64,000 nt of DNA from JBEIHX01 sp040381075 (GCA_040381075.1 JBEIHX010000012.1:1-64000), one strand, 5' to 3'; shown: positions 17,212 through 26,307, numbered from the stretch's first letter. Notes: generated by a model not told the origin, from the sequence alone. Numbers and translations: made by a program.

Positions 17212-18246
17212 GTGTGTGCGCTTGCCGCGCAGGCTCCCCTGGTGACGACCACGCCGAGCGAACTGGCGTTTCAGGCGGCGCGTGCCGCCTATGCCTCGAA
17301 AGACTATGAGCGCGCTTTCGCCCAGGCGCGAAGCGCGGCCGACGCCGGTCATGTTCCCGCCATGCGTCTCGCCGGGCACATGCTGGAGGCGGGCCTCGGC
17401 GTTGACCAGGATGAAACAGCCGCCGCCGACTACTATCGCCGCGCGGCGCAGCGCAATGATCCTGATGCGCTTTACTCGCTCGGACTGCTGGGGCTCGAAG
17501 GCCGCGGCGGCGTCGGCAAGGCGGAAGCCGAGTCCTTCCTGTCGCGCGCCGGACGGGCCGGCGATGCGGCTGCGGCTGAGGCTCTCGGCTACGCGCTGCT
17601 GTCCGGCGAGATTGGCCGGCTTGACGTCAACGCCGCGGCTCTCTGGCTCGCCCGCGCCGCCGACGCCGGGCGCACCTCCGCCGCCTATCCCGCAGCTCTG
17701 CTGTTCACCGGGCAGGACGGGGCCGAGATCAACTACACGCGCGCCCGCAAATATCTGGAGCAGGCCGGAACCGCCGGTGTCGGCGCGGCGGCCGCCGATC
17801 TCGGGCTCCTGCTGATGCAGGGCCGCTTCGGCGCACCGGACGCTGAAGGCGCGGCGCGCTGGTTTGAGCGGGCGGCGAGCTACGGCGACCAGGAGGGACA
17901 GTTCCTCTACGCCTACGCCCTCGCCACCGGCGCCGGGACGGCGCAGGATCTTGAAACCGCCTATGCCTGGGTGCTGCGCTCTGCCGCGCAGGGCCGTTCC
18001 AGCGATCAACAATGGGATGCAGATCGCGTGCGTCTCCAGGCGGCGCTGGAGCGCACTCTCCCGCCTGAAGCGCTTGGCCGCATCAGAACCGAGGTCGGCG
18101 CGCCGCCGCTCGCTCCGCCTGCAGCGCCGGCAGCCCAACCCGCTGGGGCCAGCGCGCATCCCCAGCCTCCGCAAGATCCTGCCGCGGCTGACCCGGCGCT
18201 TGCCAACCCCGCGCCAAACCTCAGACCGCGCACCTCGCTTCCCTGA
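17212..18246 (+). CDS. Sel1-like repeat protein, probably exported
   Basis: A helical-repeat protein of about 345 residues: six or so Sel1/TPR-like units (pattern A...L...Y..G.G...D...A..W...AA..G...A), then a Pro/Ala-rich tail. Such proteins act as scaffolds or inhibitors; no partner is evident. The start is uncertain. The GTG at 17212 is the first usual start after the thiE stop but would cut a hydrophobic run (LAALIAVCALAAQA) that looks like a signal peptide. A TTG at 17131 or the ATG at 17044, both inside thiE, would restore it. The coordinates use the conservative start. The next gene, lysK, follows after a repeat-containing gap. Confidence 0.75.
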   Translation: MCALAAQAPLVTTTPSELAFQAARAAYASKDYERAFAQARSAADAGHVPAMRLAGHMLEAGLGVDQDETAAADYYRRAAQRNDPDALYSLGLLGLEGRGGVGKAEAESFLSRAGRAGDAAAAEALGYALLSGEIGRLDVNAAALWLARAADAGRTSAAYPAALLFTGQDGAEINYTRARKYLEQAGTAGVGAAAADLGLLLMQGRFGAPDAEGAARWFERAASYGDQEGQFLYAYALATGAGTAQDLETAYAWVLRSAAQGRSSDQQWDADRVRLQAALERTLPPEALGRIRTEVGAPPLAPPAAPAAQPAGASAHPQPPQDPAAADPALANPAPNLRPRTSLP

Positions 18247-18402
18247 GGCGCGCCCGGTTCGCCGTGGCGGCGGCCCTGCGCCTGCAGGCGCCGGCGCCTC
18301 TGCGATTGTCTGTGCGCCGCCGGCAAGCCGGCGCGAGGTCAAAGCCAGGCCCCGCACGGTCGCGAAGGTTTCCCGCCGCACGTGGCGCCGCCCCCGTGCA
18401 CG

Positions 18403-18441
18403 CAGGATCGCGTGCAGGCAGGATCGCGTGCAGGCAGGATC
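18403..18441. repeat. tandem array, 2.4 x 16 bp, upstream of lysK
   Basis: Unit CAGGATCGCGTGCAGG, two exact copies and a partial third, in the 274 bp gap between the Sel1 gene and lysK. No gene seen in the gap. Confidence 0.88.
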
Positions 18442-18520
18442 CGGCGCAGGCGGGCAAGACCCTTGCCCCTGGCTGAAAATCGCGTCACCACACCGCACAC
18501 TGCAGCAGGAGCGCCTGGCC

Positions 18521-20116
18521 GTGACCGCATTATCCGCCCTCGCCGACAACGCAAAGGCCTGGCCGTTTGAACAGGCGCGCCTGGTCTTCGAGCGCGTCAG
18601 GAACCGGCCTGCAGATCAGCCTGTGGTGTTCGAAACGGGCTACGGCCCCTCCGGCCTGCCGCATATCGGCACCTTCGGCGAAGTGGTGCGCACGACCATG
18701 GTGCGCCACGCATTCCGCGTTCTGACCCAGGATCGTGTGCCGACCCGCCTGATTTGCGTGTCCGACGATATGGACGGGATGCGACGTGCGCCAGCGAACG
18801 TGCCCAACCAGGACATGCTGCAGGCGCATCTGCACAAGCCGCTGACCGACGTGCCCGACCCGTTCGGTCTCTATGACGGCTTCGCCCAGCACAACAATGC
18901 GCGTCTGCGGGCCTTTCTCGACAGTTTCGGGTTCGAGTATGAGTTTCTGTCCGCCACCCAGCTCTACCGCTCCGGGCGGTATGACGCGATGCTGCTGCGT
19001 GCGCTCGAAAAGTTCGATGAGATCATGGCGATCATGCTGCCGACCCTTGGTCCGGAGCGCCGCCAGTCCTACAGCCCCTTCCTGCCGATTTCGCCAAAGA
19101 CAGGCCGTGTCCTCTACGTGCCGATGAAACGGGTCGACCCGGCCGCCGGCGCCATCACATTTGATGACGAGGACGGCGAAGAGACCACGTTGCAGGTCAC
19201 CGGCGGGCGCGTGAAGCTGCAGTGGAAGCCCGATTTCGGCATGCGCTGGGCCGCGCTTGGCGTCGACTTCGAGATGTACGGCAAGGATCACCTGACGAAC
19301 GGGGCGATCTACTCAAGGATCTGCCGCGTGCTCGGCGCAGAGCCGCCGGTGCAGTACTGCTATGAACTCTTTCTGGACGCTGACGGCGAAAAGATCTCGA
19401 AATCAAAAGGCAATGGCATCGCGGTGGAGGACTGGCTGCGCTATGCGACGCCAGAAAGTCTGGCGCTCTACATGTATCAGAAGCCGCGCACCGCCAAGCG
19501 CCTCTACTTCGACGTGATCCCCAAGGCTGTCGACGAATACCTCGCGCACCTCGACGCGTATCCGGCGGAGGAAGACGCAAAGCGCCTTGAAAATCCAGTC
19601 TGGCACATTCACGACGGCAAGCCTCCATCCTGGGGGTCGCCGATCACGTTTGCGCTGCTCCTGAACCTCGTTTCGGCGGCGAACGTGCAGACGAAAGAAC
19701 ATCTGTGGAGCTTCATCCGCGCCTATGCACCCCAGGCCTCTCCTGAGAGCGCGCCTCTGCTGGACCGGCTTGTCGGCTATGCAATCGCCTTTTACGAGGA
19801 TTTCGTGAAGCCGGCCAAGAAGTTCCGTGCGCCGAGCGATGTGGAGCGCGCGGCTCTTGTCGATCTGCGCAACCGGCTTGGCGCAATCGATCCGGCGACC
19901 AGGGACGCTGATGCATTGCAGAATTTGGCCTTTGAGGTCGGCAAAGACCATCCTTTCGAAACTCTGCGCGACTGGTTCAAAGCCCTGTACGAAGTGCTGA
20001 TGGGCCAAAGCCAGGGGCCCCGCTTCGGAAGCTTTATGGCCATTTTCGGGGTCACAGAGACGATCGCCCTGATCGATCAGGGACTCGCCCGCGCCGGGTC
20101 TGCACAGGCGGACTGA
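18521..20116 (+). CDS. lysK: lysyl-tRNA synthetase, class I
   Basis: Charges tRNA-Lys. This is the class I enzyme (LysRS1), found in archaea and many alphaproteobacteria, in place of the class II LysS. There are 531 residues with the class I HIGH-type motif in GYGPSGLPHIGTFGE (about 36-50) and the KMSKS-type loop KISKSKG (about 293-299). The GTG start at 18521 has AGGAG nine bases upstream; the open frame from 17864 is a shadow of the Sel1 gene. The stop lies only 12 bp from the convergent accA stop. Confidence 0.95.
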   Translation: MTALSALADNAKAWPFEQARLVFERVRNRPADQPVVFETGYGPSGLPHIGTFGEVVRTTMVRHAFRVLTQDRVPTRLICVSDDMDGMRRAPANVPNQDMLQAHLHKPLTDVPDPFGLYDGFAQHNNARLRAFLDSFGFEYEFLSATQLYRSGRYDAMLLRALEKFDEIMAIMLPTLGPERRQSYSPFLPISPKTGRVLYVPMKRVDPAAGAITFDDEDGEETTLQVTGGRVKLQWKPDFGMRWAALGVDFEMYGKDHLTNGAIYSRICRVLGAEPPVQYCYELFLDADGEKISKSKGNGIAVEDWLRYATPESLALYMYQKPRTAKRLYFDVIPKAVDEYLAHLDAYPAEEDAKRLENPVWHIHDGKPPSWGSPITFALLLNLVSAANVQTKEHLWSFIRAYAPQASPESAPLLDRLVGYAIAFYEDFVKPAKKFRAPSDVERAALVDLRNRLGAIDPATRDADALQNLAFEVGKDHPFETLRDWFKALYEVLMGQSQGPRFGSFMAIFGVTETIALIDQGLARAGSAQAD

Positions 20117-20128
20117 CGCTCCCGCCGG

Positions 20129-21187
20129 TCAGCGCTTGCGCTTGGGCTTCTCGCTCCTGGCGGATTTCGACCTGCCGCCGTCAATTGTGCGCATCACCGG
20201 CTGGCTTGGCGCTTCCGCTGGCAGACCGAGACGGCCAATTGCGAAAAAGCGCTCGCGGCGCTGCGCGCGCAGCGCCTGGGCGTCAAGCGATCCCAATTCG
20301 CCAAGCGCACCGGAAACGGCAGCCGCGATCGCAGCGAAGGTTTGCTCCCGATCCCGATGGGCGCCGCCCATCGGTTCGTCGATGACGCCGTCGATCACGC
20401 GCATGGCGAGGCAGTCCTGCGCCGTGATCTTCATGGCGATGGCGGCGTCGCGCGCGCGGGCGGCGTCGCGGAACAGGATGGAGGCCGCGCCTTCCGGACT
20501 GATCACCGAATAAACGGCATGTTCCAGCATAAACACCTTGTTGCCGCTGGCCAGCGCTACCGCGCCGCCCGATCCGCCCTCGCCGGTGATCACAGAGACC
20601 ATTGGTGAGCCAAGCGTCAGGCAACGCTCCGTAGACCGCGCGATTGCTTCCGCCTGACCGCGCTCCTCGGCCCCGAGTCCAGGATAGGCGCCCGCCGTGT
20701 CGACAAAGGCGATGACCGGAAGACGGAATTGTTCCGCCATGTCCATCAGGCGCACCGCCTTGCGATAGCCCTCCGGGTTGGCCATGCCGAAATTGTGCCG
20801 CAGCCGCTCGGTGGTGGTTCGCCCCTTCTCATGCCCGATCAGCACGCAGGGTATGCCCTTGAACCGGCCAAGGCCGCCCAGGATCGCCTGGTCATCGGCG
20901 TATTTCCGGTCGCCTGAAAGCTCCGTATACTCTGTAACGAGCGCCTCGACGAAATCGCTGAAATGCGGCCGCTCGGGATGGCGCGCCACCATGGTCTTCT
21001 GCCACGGATCGAGGTTGGCGTAGATCTCCTCGAGCTGGCTCGCCGCCTTCTCGCGCAGGCGCGCAATCTCATCGCCCATGGCGGGCGCCCCGCTTTTCGC
21101 GGCGGCGATGGAGAGTTCGTCGATCTTGGCTTCAAGTTCGGCGATCGGCTTTTCGAACTCAAGATAGGTGCGGTGCGGCTGGGCCAT
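20129..21187 (-). CDS. accA: acetyl-CoA carboxylase, carboxyltransferase alpha subunit
   Basis: Alpha subunit of the carboxyltransferase that makes malonyl-CoA for fatty acid synthesis. The protein is 352 residues, longer than the usual 315-320 because of a basic C-terminal extension ending in a Lys/Arg-rich tail. The N-terminal helical stretch (EFEKPIAELEAKIDEL) and the crotonase-fold motifs (HEKGRTTTERLRHNFGMANPEGYRKA, split across residues 115-140; DTAGAYPGLGAEERGQ; GEGGSGGA; SVISPEGAA) are intact. ATG at 21187 is preceded by ACAGGCAG. A long upstream open frame to 21517 only translates the 15-bp repeat array and is not used. Confidence 0.95.
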   Translation of the reverse strand: MAQPHRTYLEFEKPIAELEAKIDELSIAAAKSGAPAMGDEIARLREKAASQLEEIYANLDPWQKTMVARHPERPHFSDFVEALVTEYTELSGDRKYADDQAILGGLGRFKGIPCVLIGHEKGRTTTERLRHNFGMANPEGYRKAVRLMDMAEQFRLPVIAFVDTAGAYPGLGAEERGQAEAIARSTERCLTLGSPMVSVITGEGGSGGAVALASGNKVFMLEHAVYSVISPEGAASILFRDAARARDAAIAMKITAQDCLAMRVIDGVIDEPMGGAHRDREQTFAAIAAAVSGALGELGSLDAQALRAQRRERFFAIGRLGLPAEAPSQPVMRTIDGGRSKSARSEKPKRKR

Positions 21188-21360
21188 CTGCCTGTCGGCC
21201 TTTCCTGCGCGGCGTCTTCCCACGTATAGGCGCCGACCCCGGCCCCGGCAAGCGCGGCGGCAGCGCGGGCCGGGTTTGCCCTCAGCCCTGGGGGGCATGA
21301 GCCGGCAGCAGTGGAGACGAAACCCTGGCCGCGACATCAAGGCCCGCAACGTCAGGACCG

Positions 21361-21405
21361 CCAGAATCAGAACCGCCAGAATCAGAACCGCCAGAATCAG
21401 AACCG
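21361..21405. repeat. tandem array, 3 x 15 bp, accA/dnaX gap
   Basis: Three perfect copies of CCAGAATCAGAACCG, with decayed half copies on both sides. The 484 bp divergent gap 21188-21671 also holds the LexA-type and CtrA-type boxes nearer dnaX. I looked for the 4.5S SRP RNA that sits upstream of dnaX in some bacteria and did not find its conserved GGAAGG..AGCA core. Confidence 0.93.
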
Positions 21406-21561
21406 CCAAAGCACGGACAGCCAGGGTCAGGACCGAACCTCCTGGTTCACGGCACAGCTCCAGCCCGGCCAGCGGAGGGCCCGGGACACGGGCTGCTGAC
21501 GCTGCGACGGGCGTCAACCTGTCGGGCTGAATTCGGGCCGAATATTGGGAGATTTCCCTAT

Positions 21562-21576
21562 GTTCTTGCTATGTTC
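21562..21576 (+). promoter_or_regulatory. LexA-type SOS box upstream of dnaX (GTTC-N7-GTTC)
   Basis: The sequence is GTTC-TTGCTAT-GTTC, an exact match to the direct-repeat LexA operator GTTC-N7-GTTC known from alphaproteobacteria. It sits in the least GC-rich part of the gap, 95 bp before the dnaX ATG. The downstream GTTC also pairs with a GAAC (21573-21585). A TAATTA at 21591-21596 could be the -10 element, so a repressor here would overlap the promoter. Confidence 0.65.
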
Positions 21577-21629
21577 GACAAGAACTGGTCTAATTACCGC
21601 CGCCGACGCCCCTGACTTTGCGCGCTTGG

Positions 21630-21644
21630 TTAACGCTTCGTTAA
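21630..21644 (+). promoter_or_regulatory. CtrA-type box upstream of dnaX (TTAA-N7-TTAA)
   Basis: TTAA-CGCTTCG-TTAA exactly fits the CtrA binding consensus TTAA-N7-TTAA(C). It is 27 bp before the dnaX ATG, a place where binding would block transcription or the start of translation. The same window encodes RcdA, which helps degrade CtrA in Caulobacter. Confidence 0.6.
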
Positions 21645-21671
21645 TCCCTAGAGTGATCCCGGGAGCCTCCA

Positions 21672-23435
21672 ATGGCGGACGACACACGCGACCATCCTTT
21701 CGATGCGGGGCCAGGCGGGCGGACCGGGGCTGGTCAGGAGCCGGCCGGCCTTGGCGGCTCGTCCCTGTTCGCCGACGCGCCGGCGCCCGGGAAGGCCTAC
21801 ACCGTTCTCGCCCGCAAGTACCGCCCGACCACGTTTGAGGACCTCGTCGGCCAGGAGGCGATGGTGCGCACCCTCGCCAACGCGTTCAGGACCGGGCGTA
21901 TCGCACACGCCTTCATGCTGTCAGGCGTGCGGGGCGTCGGCAAGACAACGACGGCGCGCCTGCTTGCGCGCGCACTCAACTACCGGCGCGGGGACATCGA
22001 CCAGCCGACTGTCGACCTGACCCAGCCCGGCGATCACTGCGCCCAGATCATGGAAAGCCGCCATCCGGACGTCATGGAGATGGACGCGGCGAGCCGCACC
22101 GGCATCAATGACATCCGCGAGATCCTCGACGGCGTGCGTTACGCCCCGATCGCCGCCCGACGCAAGGTGTACATCATCGACGAAGTCCACATGCTCTCCA
22201 CCGCCGCCTTCAACGGTCTTTTGAAAACGCTTGAGGAGCCGCCAGGGCATGTGACGTTCATTTTCGCCACCACCGAGATCCGCAAAGTGCCGGTGACCGT
22301 GCTGTCACGGTGCCAGCGGTTCGACCTCAAGCGCCTCGAACCGGCTGTGCTGACCGAGCACCTGGCGAAAATCTGCGCGCTCGAAAAGTGCGACGTCGAG
22401 CAGGACGGCCTCAGCCTGATCGCGCGCGCAGCCGAAGGCAGCGTGCGCGATGCGCTCTCCCTGCTGGACCAGGCCATTGTGCAGAAGCCCGGAGAACAGG
22501 TTCTCGCCGCTGACGTTCGCGACATGCTCGGCCTCGCAGATCGCGTGCGCGTCCTTGACCTGTTCGAGCACGCCCTCGCAGGACGGGTGAAGGAGGCGCT
22601 GCTGGAAATCCGCGCGCAGTATGATCATGGCGCCGATCCTGTCGTGGTGGTCCGTGATCTGCTTGAACTCGCGCACGAGTCGTCCCGCGCAAAGGCGCTT
22701 GGGCGGGCGCCGGGCGGACTTGCGCCGGCTGACGCGGCCCGCCTCGTGGCGATCGGCGAGACGCAGTCCTACGCGAGCCTGACGCGGCTCTGGCAACTTC
22801 TTCTGAAGGGGCATGAGGACACTGCACGCGCCCCCGACCCCATCGCGGCGGCGGAGATGACCCTGGTCCGGCTGGCCGCGGCCGCGCAATTGCCGCCGCC
22901 GGAGGACGCGCTGAAGCTGCTGCATGGCGCTGCTGGCGCTGTGACTCCGCCGCGCAGGAGTCAGGCAGCGGGCGGGGAGGCCGGAGGCGTCGCGCGCCGG
23001 CCGGAGGCGGAGGTGAACTCCTTCCAGGAGGTCGTTGCGTTGATCCAGAACCAGCGCGACTTCGATCTCCTGACAGATGTGGAGCGGTATGTGCGCCCCG
23101 TCAGCTTTGAGCCCGGCAGGATCGCGTTCGAGCGGGCGCCCAACGGTCCTGATGACCTTGCCCAGCGTCTGGCGCGCCGCCTGAAGCAGTGGACAGGCGA
23201 CGCCTGGCAGGTGGCGGAGACCAAATCCGGCAGTGCGGTGGAGAGCCTGTCGGAACGCCGCAGGCGCGAGGAACGCGAGCGGCGGGAGCGGGCCGGCGAA
23301 CATCCGTTCGTCCAGCGCACGCTGAAGGCGTTTCCCAACGCCGTGGTGCGCGACGTGCGTGATGAGGGGGCGGCCGTCATTGAAGGCGACTTCGCCAGGG
23401 GCGACGGCCCCAGGGGAACTGCGCGCGACGCATAG
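21672..23435 (+). CDS. dnaX: DNA polymerase III subunit gamma/tau
   Basis: Clamp-loader ATPase of the replicase, 587 residues. The AAA+ domain has Walker A GVRGVGKTTTAR (about 84-95), Walker B IIDEVHML and sensor 1 FIFATTEIRKVP with the arginine finger in TVLSRCQR. The four zinc-binding Cys of the E. coli type are not present (a single Cys in GDHCAQIMESRH), as I recall for other alphaproteobacteria. A variable Pro/Arg-rich linker (about 425-445) leads to a C-terminal tau-like domain with a charged Arg/Glu stretch (about 520-545). ATG at 21672 follows GGGAG. LexA-type and CtrA-type boxes lie upstream. No obvious slippery A-run for a gamma frameshift was found. Confidence 0.95.
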   Translation: MADDTRDHPFDAGPGGRTGAGQEPAGLGGSSLFADAPAPGKAYTVLARKYRPTTFEDLVGQEAMVRTLANAFRTGRIAHAFMLSGVRGVGKTTTARLLARALNYRRGDIDQPTVDLTQPGDHCAQIMESRHPDVMEMDAASRTGINDIREILDGVRYAPIAARRKVYIIDEVHMLSTAAFNGLLKTLEEPPGHVTFIFATTEIRKVPVTVLSRCQRFDLKRLEPAVLTEHLAKICALEKCDVEQDGLSLIARAAEGSVRDALSLLDQAIVQKPGEQVLAADVRDMLGLADRVRVLDLFEHALAGRVKEALLEIRAQYDHGADPVVVVRDLLELAHESSRAKALGRAPGGLAPADAARLVAIGETQSYASLTRLWQLLLKGHEDTARAPDPIAAAEMTLVRLAAAAQLPPPEDALKLLHGAAGAVTPPRRSQAAGGEAGGVARRPEAEVNSFQEVVALIQNQRDFDLLTDVERYVRPVSFEPGRIAFERAPNGPDDLAQRLARRLKQWTGDAWQVAETKSGSAVESLSERRRREERERRERAGEHPFVQRTLKAFPNAVVRDVRDEGAAVIEGDFARGDGPRGTARDA

Positions 23436-23459
23436 GCGCTACGGGAGCGGCCAGCGCGC

Positions 23460-23517
23460 GTGAGGCCGGATGCAGGTAAGGCCGGATGCAGGTGAGGCCG
23501 GATGCAGGTGAGGCCGG
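23460..23517. repeat. tandem array, 3.6 x 16 bp, dnaX/ftsY convergent gap
   Basis: Unit GT(G/A)AGGCCGGATGCAG, three full copies and a partial fourth. It fills nearly half of the 129 bp gap between the convergent stops of dnaX and ftsY. Confidence 0.92.
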
Positions 23518-23564
23518 ACTTGGTGCGCTGAACTTGTGAGACCCGACCCGTCAGGCCAGGGGGA

Positions 23565-24581
23565 TCAGGCAGACGTGGATCCTGCGTCGTCCAATCCGGC
23601 AAGCGCGCGGGCGAAAGCCTCGGCGTCGAAAGGTTGGAGGTCCTGCGCGCTTTCGCCGACCCCAATGAAGTGGATCGGCAGGCCGTGCGCCTGCGCGATC
23701 GCCACCAGAACGCCGCCCTTCGCCGTGCCGTCCAGCTTCGTCATGACCAGACCGGTCACCGCTGCAGCATGGCGAAAGGCATCGACCTGGCTGAGCGCAT
23801 TCTGCCCGACCGTTGCGTCCAGAACCAACAGCACGTGATGCGGCGCGCCGGGGTCGATTTTTTTCAGCACCCGAATTATTTTGGCGAGTTCGGCCATCAG
23901 TTCGGCCTTGTTCTGAAGCCGACCGGCCGTGTCGATCAGCACCACGTCCGCGTCGTCGGCCCTGGCCTTCGCCACAGCGTCAAAGGCAAGACCGGCCGGA
24001 TCCGCGCCTGGGGTGCGCGCCACAAACCCGGCGCCCGATCTGTCCGCCCAGACGCGCAACTGATCAATCGCCGCCGCGCGGAACGTGTCGCCGGCCGCAA
24101 TCACCACCTTGCGTCCCGCGCCGGACAGATTGGCCGCAATCTTGCCGATCGTCGTCGTCTTGCCTGATCCGTTGACGCCGACAAACAGAATGACCTGCGG
24201 ACGGGGCGGGGCAGACCAGTCGATCGACGCTTCGCGCGGCCGCAGGATGTCTGCCACCGCGTCAGCCAGCGCCGACTTGATCTGCGCCTCCGTCACGTCC
24301 TTCTCAAAGCGGTCCCTGGCGATCTGCGTGACGATGCGCGCCGCCGCAGGCGCACCGAGGTCAGCCGCGATCAGCAGCTCCTCCAATTCGTCGAGCGCCG
24401 CCTGGTCGAGCCGGCGCTTCGTCAACGCGCCTGTCACACCGTCCGTGATCTTCGCAGACGACTTGCGCAGACCGTCGAACAGCCGCTGGAACAGTCCAGA
24501 TCCGCGCGCCGGCTCATCCGTCGCCGGGGTCTGCGCCGCGCCAGCAGCGTCCTTCTTCCTGTCGCCCCAGCCAAACACCAC
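23565..24581 (-). CDS. ftsY: signal recognition particle receptor FtsY
   Basis: SRP receptor GTPase that delivers ribosomes making membrane proteins to the translocon. There are 338 residues: a short N-terminal part, the NG domain helices (about 45-110), then the GTPase core with G1 GVNGSGKTTT, the GDTFRAAAIDQL helix, G3 DTAGRLQ and G4 TKLDGTAKGG. The long acidic A domain of E. coli FtsY is missing, as in many alphaproteobacteria. Two GTG codons in tandem (24581, 24578) follow AAGGAG; the second gives the MFGWGD start closer to the family norm. It is 13 bp downstream of mtaB. Confidence 0.95.
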   Translation of the reverse strand: MVFGWGDRKKDAAGAAQTPATDEPARGSGLFQRLFDGLRKSSAKITDGVTGALTKRRLDQAALDELEELLIAADLGAPAAARIVTQIARDRFEKDVTEAQIKSALADAVADILRPREASIDWSAPPRPQVILFVGVNGSGKTTTIGKIAANLSGAGRKVVIAAGDTFRAAAIDQLRVWADRSGAGFVARTPGADPAGLAFDAVAKARADDADVVLIDTAGRLQNKAELMAELAKIIRVLKKIDPGAPHHVLLVLDATVGQNALSQVDAFRHAAAVTGLVMTKLDGTAKGGVLVAIAQAHGLPIHFIGVGESAQDLQPFDAEAFARALAGLDDAGSTSA

Positions 24582-24594
24582 GCGCGCTCCTTCC

Positions 24595-25902
24595 TCAGTC
24601 CGCCGCGACCGCGTGCAATCGCACGCCGTCATGACCCGTGACGCGGACGGCGACAAACTGACCCGGCTCGCCAGGTGCGCCCGACACCGGCGTGAAGTCC
24701 GCCAGACGGCCAAATCCCGGGCGTTCAACAAGGACGCGCCGGGCTGCGCCGACATGGCCGGCAAGATGGCGTGAAAGCCCGGCGGCGCCCGCCGCCCGCA
24801 GCCGGGCTGCGCGCGCCTTCACCTCCGCCGGGGGCACCGGGGGCATGCGTGAGGCCGGCGCGCCAGGGCGCGGCGAGAAGGGAAACACGTGCAGAAAGGC
24901 CAGTCCGGCCTCGTCGACGAAACGCACCGTGTTCTCAAAGGCTTCAGGGGTCTCGGTCGGAAAGCCTGCGATCAGGTCGGCCCCGAACGCGATGTCGGGC
25001 CGGGCCTGGCGCGCCCGCGCGATGAGGTCGAGGGCCTGCGCCCGCGAATGCCGGCGCTTCATCCGCTTCAGGATCAAATCATCGCCATGCTGCAGCGACA
25101 GGTGAAGATAGGGCGCAAGGCGCTCCTCGCGCTCCAGCGCCCGGTAGAGCGCCTCGTCGAGCTCGGCTGCGTCAATGGATGAGATGCGCAGCTGCCTGAG
25201 GTCTGGAACAAGCTTGAGGATGCGGCTCACCAGGTCGCCGAGGCTCGGCTGTCCGGGCAGATCCTGACCCCAGCTCGTCAGGTCGACCCCCGACAGGACC
25301 ACCTCCGGCGCCCCCGCCGCCGCCAGCCGACGCACCTGCTCAACCACCTGGCCTGCCGGTGCGGAGCGCGACGGGCCGCGGCCGTAGGGGATGATGCAGA
25401 AGGTGCACCGATGGTCACAACCGTTCTGCACCTCCACATAGGCGCGCGCACGCTCGGAGAAGCCGTCGATCAGATGGCCCGCCGTCTCGCGCACGCTCAT
25501 GATGTCGTTCACCGCCACGCGGGCGGCGTCCGGCATGCGCAGGGCCTCGAATGTCGCGGCGCGCATTTTCTCCGCATTGCCGACGACGTGATCCACCTCA
25601 GGCATCGCCGCAAAGGCGTCAGGGTCGATCTGGGCCGCGCATCCTGTCACAACGATGCGCGCCGCCGGGTTGGCGCGGCGCGCCCGCCGGATTTCCTGGC
25701 GCGCCTGGCGCACGGCCTCATTGGTCACGGCGCAGGTGTTCACGATCACCGCGTCGCCCAGGCCGGCCGCCGCTGCGAGCGTGCGCATCGCCTCGGATTC
25801 ATACGCGTTGAGCCGGCACCCAAGGGTGACCACCGACACGCGCGCATCCGCGCGCCCAGTCGCCCCGCGCGGCGCTGTGGCATCGGTTTCGGGCAGATCC
25901 AT
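24595..25902 (-). CDS. mtaB: tRNA (N6-threonylcarbamoyladenosine37-C2)-methylthiotransferase
   Basis: Radical SAM enzyme that methylthiolates t6A37 in tRNAs reading ANN codons; 435 residues. The N-terminal MTTase domain has three cluster-binding Cys (TLGCRLNAYE, VNTCAVTNEA, VTGCAAQ), followed by the radical SAM motif CDHRCTFC and the GVDLTSWGQDL strand, with a C-terminal TRAM-like segment. The sequence pattern (TLGCRLN) matches MtaB rather than MiaB or RimO. It is followed by ftsY in the same transcript; dapF, which precedes it in some relatives, is not here. ATG at 25902. Confidence 0.93.
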   Translation of the reverse strand: MDLPETDATAPRGATGRADARVSVVTLGCRLNAYESEAMRTLAAAAGLGDAVIVNTCAVTNEAVRQARQEIRRARRANPAARIVVTGCAAQIDPDAFAAMPEVDHVVGNAEKMRAATFEALRMPDAARVAVNDIMSVRETAGHLIDGFSERARAYVEVQNGCDHRCTFCIIPYGRGPSRSAPAGQVVEQVRRLAAAGAPEVVLSGVDLTSWGQDLPGQPSLGDLVSRILKLVPDLRQLRISSIDAAELDEALYRALEREERLAPYLHLSLQHGDDLILKRMKRRHSRAQALDLIARARQARPDIAFGADLIAGFPTETPEAFENTVRFVDEAGLAFLHVFPFSPRPGAPASRMPPVPPAEVKARAARLRAAGAAGLSRHLAGHVGAARRVLVERPGFGRLADFTPVSGAPGEPGQFVAVRVTGHDGVRLHAVAAD

Positions 25903-25935
25903 GGCTCGGCATAGGTGGGCAAGCGCCGGACGGGG

Positions 25936-26250
25936 TCAAGCGGGGCGCGCGGCGAGGCGGCGCGCCAGCTCCGGCAGTTTCAGCACGAACCATGTCGCCG
26001 GCACGATGTTGCCGAGGAAGAAGGTTGGGACGACCCACAGGACGGCGACAAGCTTGTTCGGCTCCACCAGGAACACGAGCACCGCCCACAACAGGAAGCC
26101 GACATAGAGATCCAGCAGGGTGATCTTGCCCCAGGGCAGTCCGCTGATCGTCTTCACCTCATTGGCGAAGTGCCCGCCGCCCCAGGCCCAGACGATGCCG
26201 GCGATGAGGGCAAGCCCCAGTCCGGCGCAAAACAAGCGTACAAGCGTCAT
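25936..26250 (-). CDS. small membrane protein, DUF1475-like
   Basis: A 104-residue protein with three hydrophobic helices (about 2-22, 45-62 and 67-88) and the conserved-looking sequence PWGKITLLDLYVGFLLWA between the first two, which resembles the DUF1475 family. Function unknown. The Shine-Dalgarno decides the start: GAGGAG touches the ATG at 26256 but stands six bases from the ATG at 26250, so the latter is preferred. The gene lies 33 bp upstream of mtaB on the same strand and may be co-transcribed with mtaB-ftsY. Confidence 0.7.
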   Translation of the reverse strand: MTLVRLFCAGLGLALIAGIVWAWGGGHFANEVKTISGLPWGKITLLDLYVGFLLWAVLVFLVEPNKLVAVLWVVPTFFLGNIVPATWFVLKLPELARRLAARPA

Positions 26251-26307
26251 GGTCATCTCCTCTTTCCCAAGATAGGCCGGCCGCCGCCGCGGTCGACCGG
26301 CCCGGCC

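Noticed and set aside
21168..21530. Small protein with RTARI-type repeats upstream of dnaX
   Set aside because: It is only the translation of the 15-bp array, without a Shine-Dalgarno or domain.
21188..21671. 4.5S SRP RNA gene upstream of dnaX
   Set aside because: The conserved GGAAGG..AGCA apical loop is not present; the region holds an array and regulatory boxes instead.
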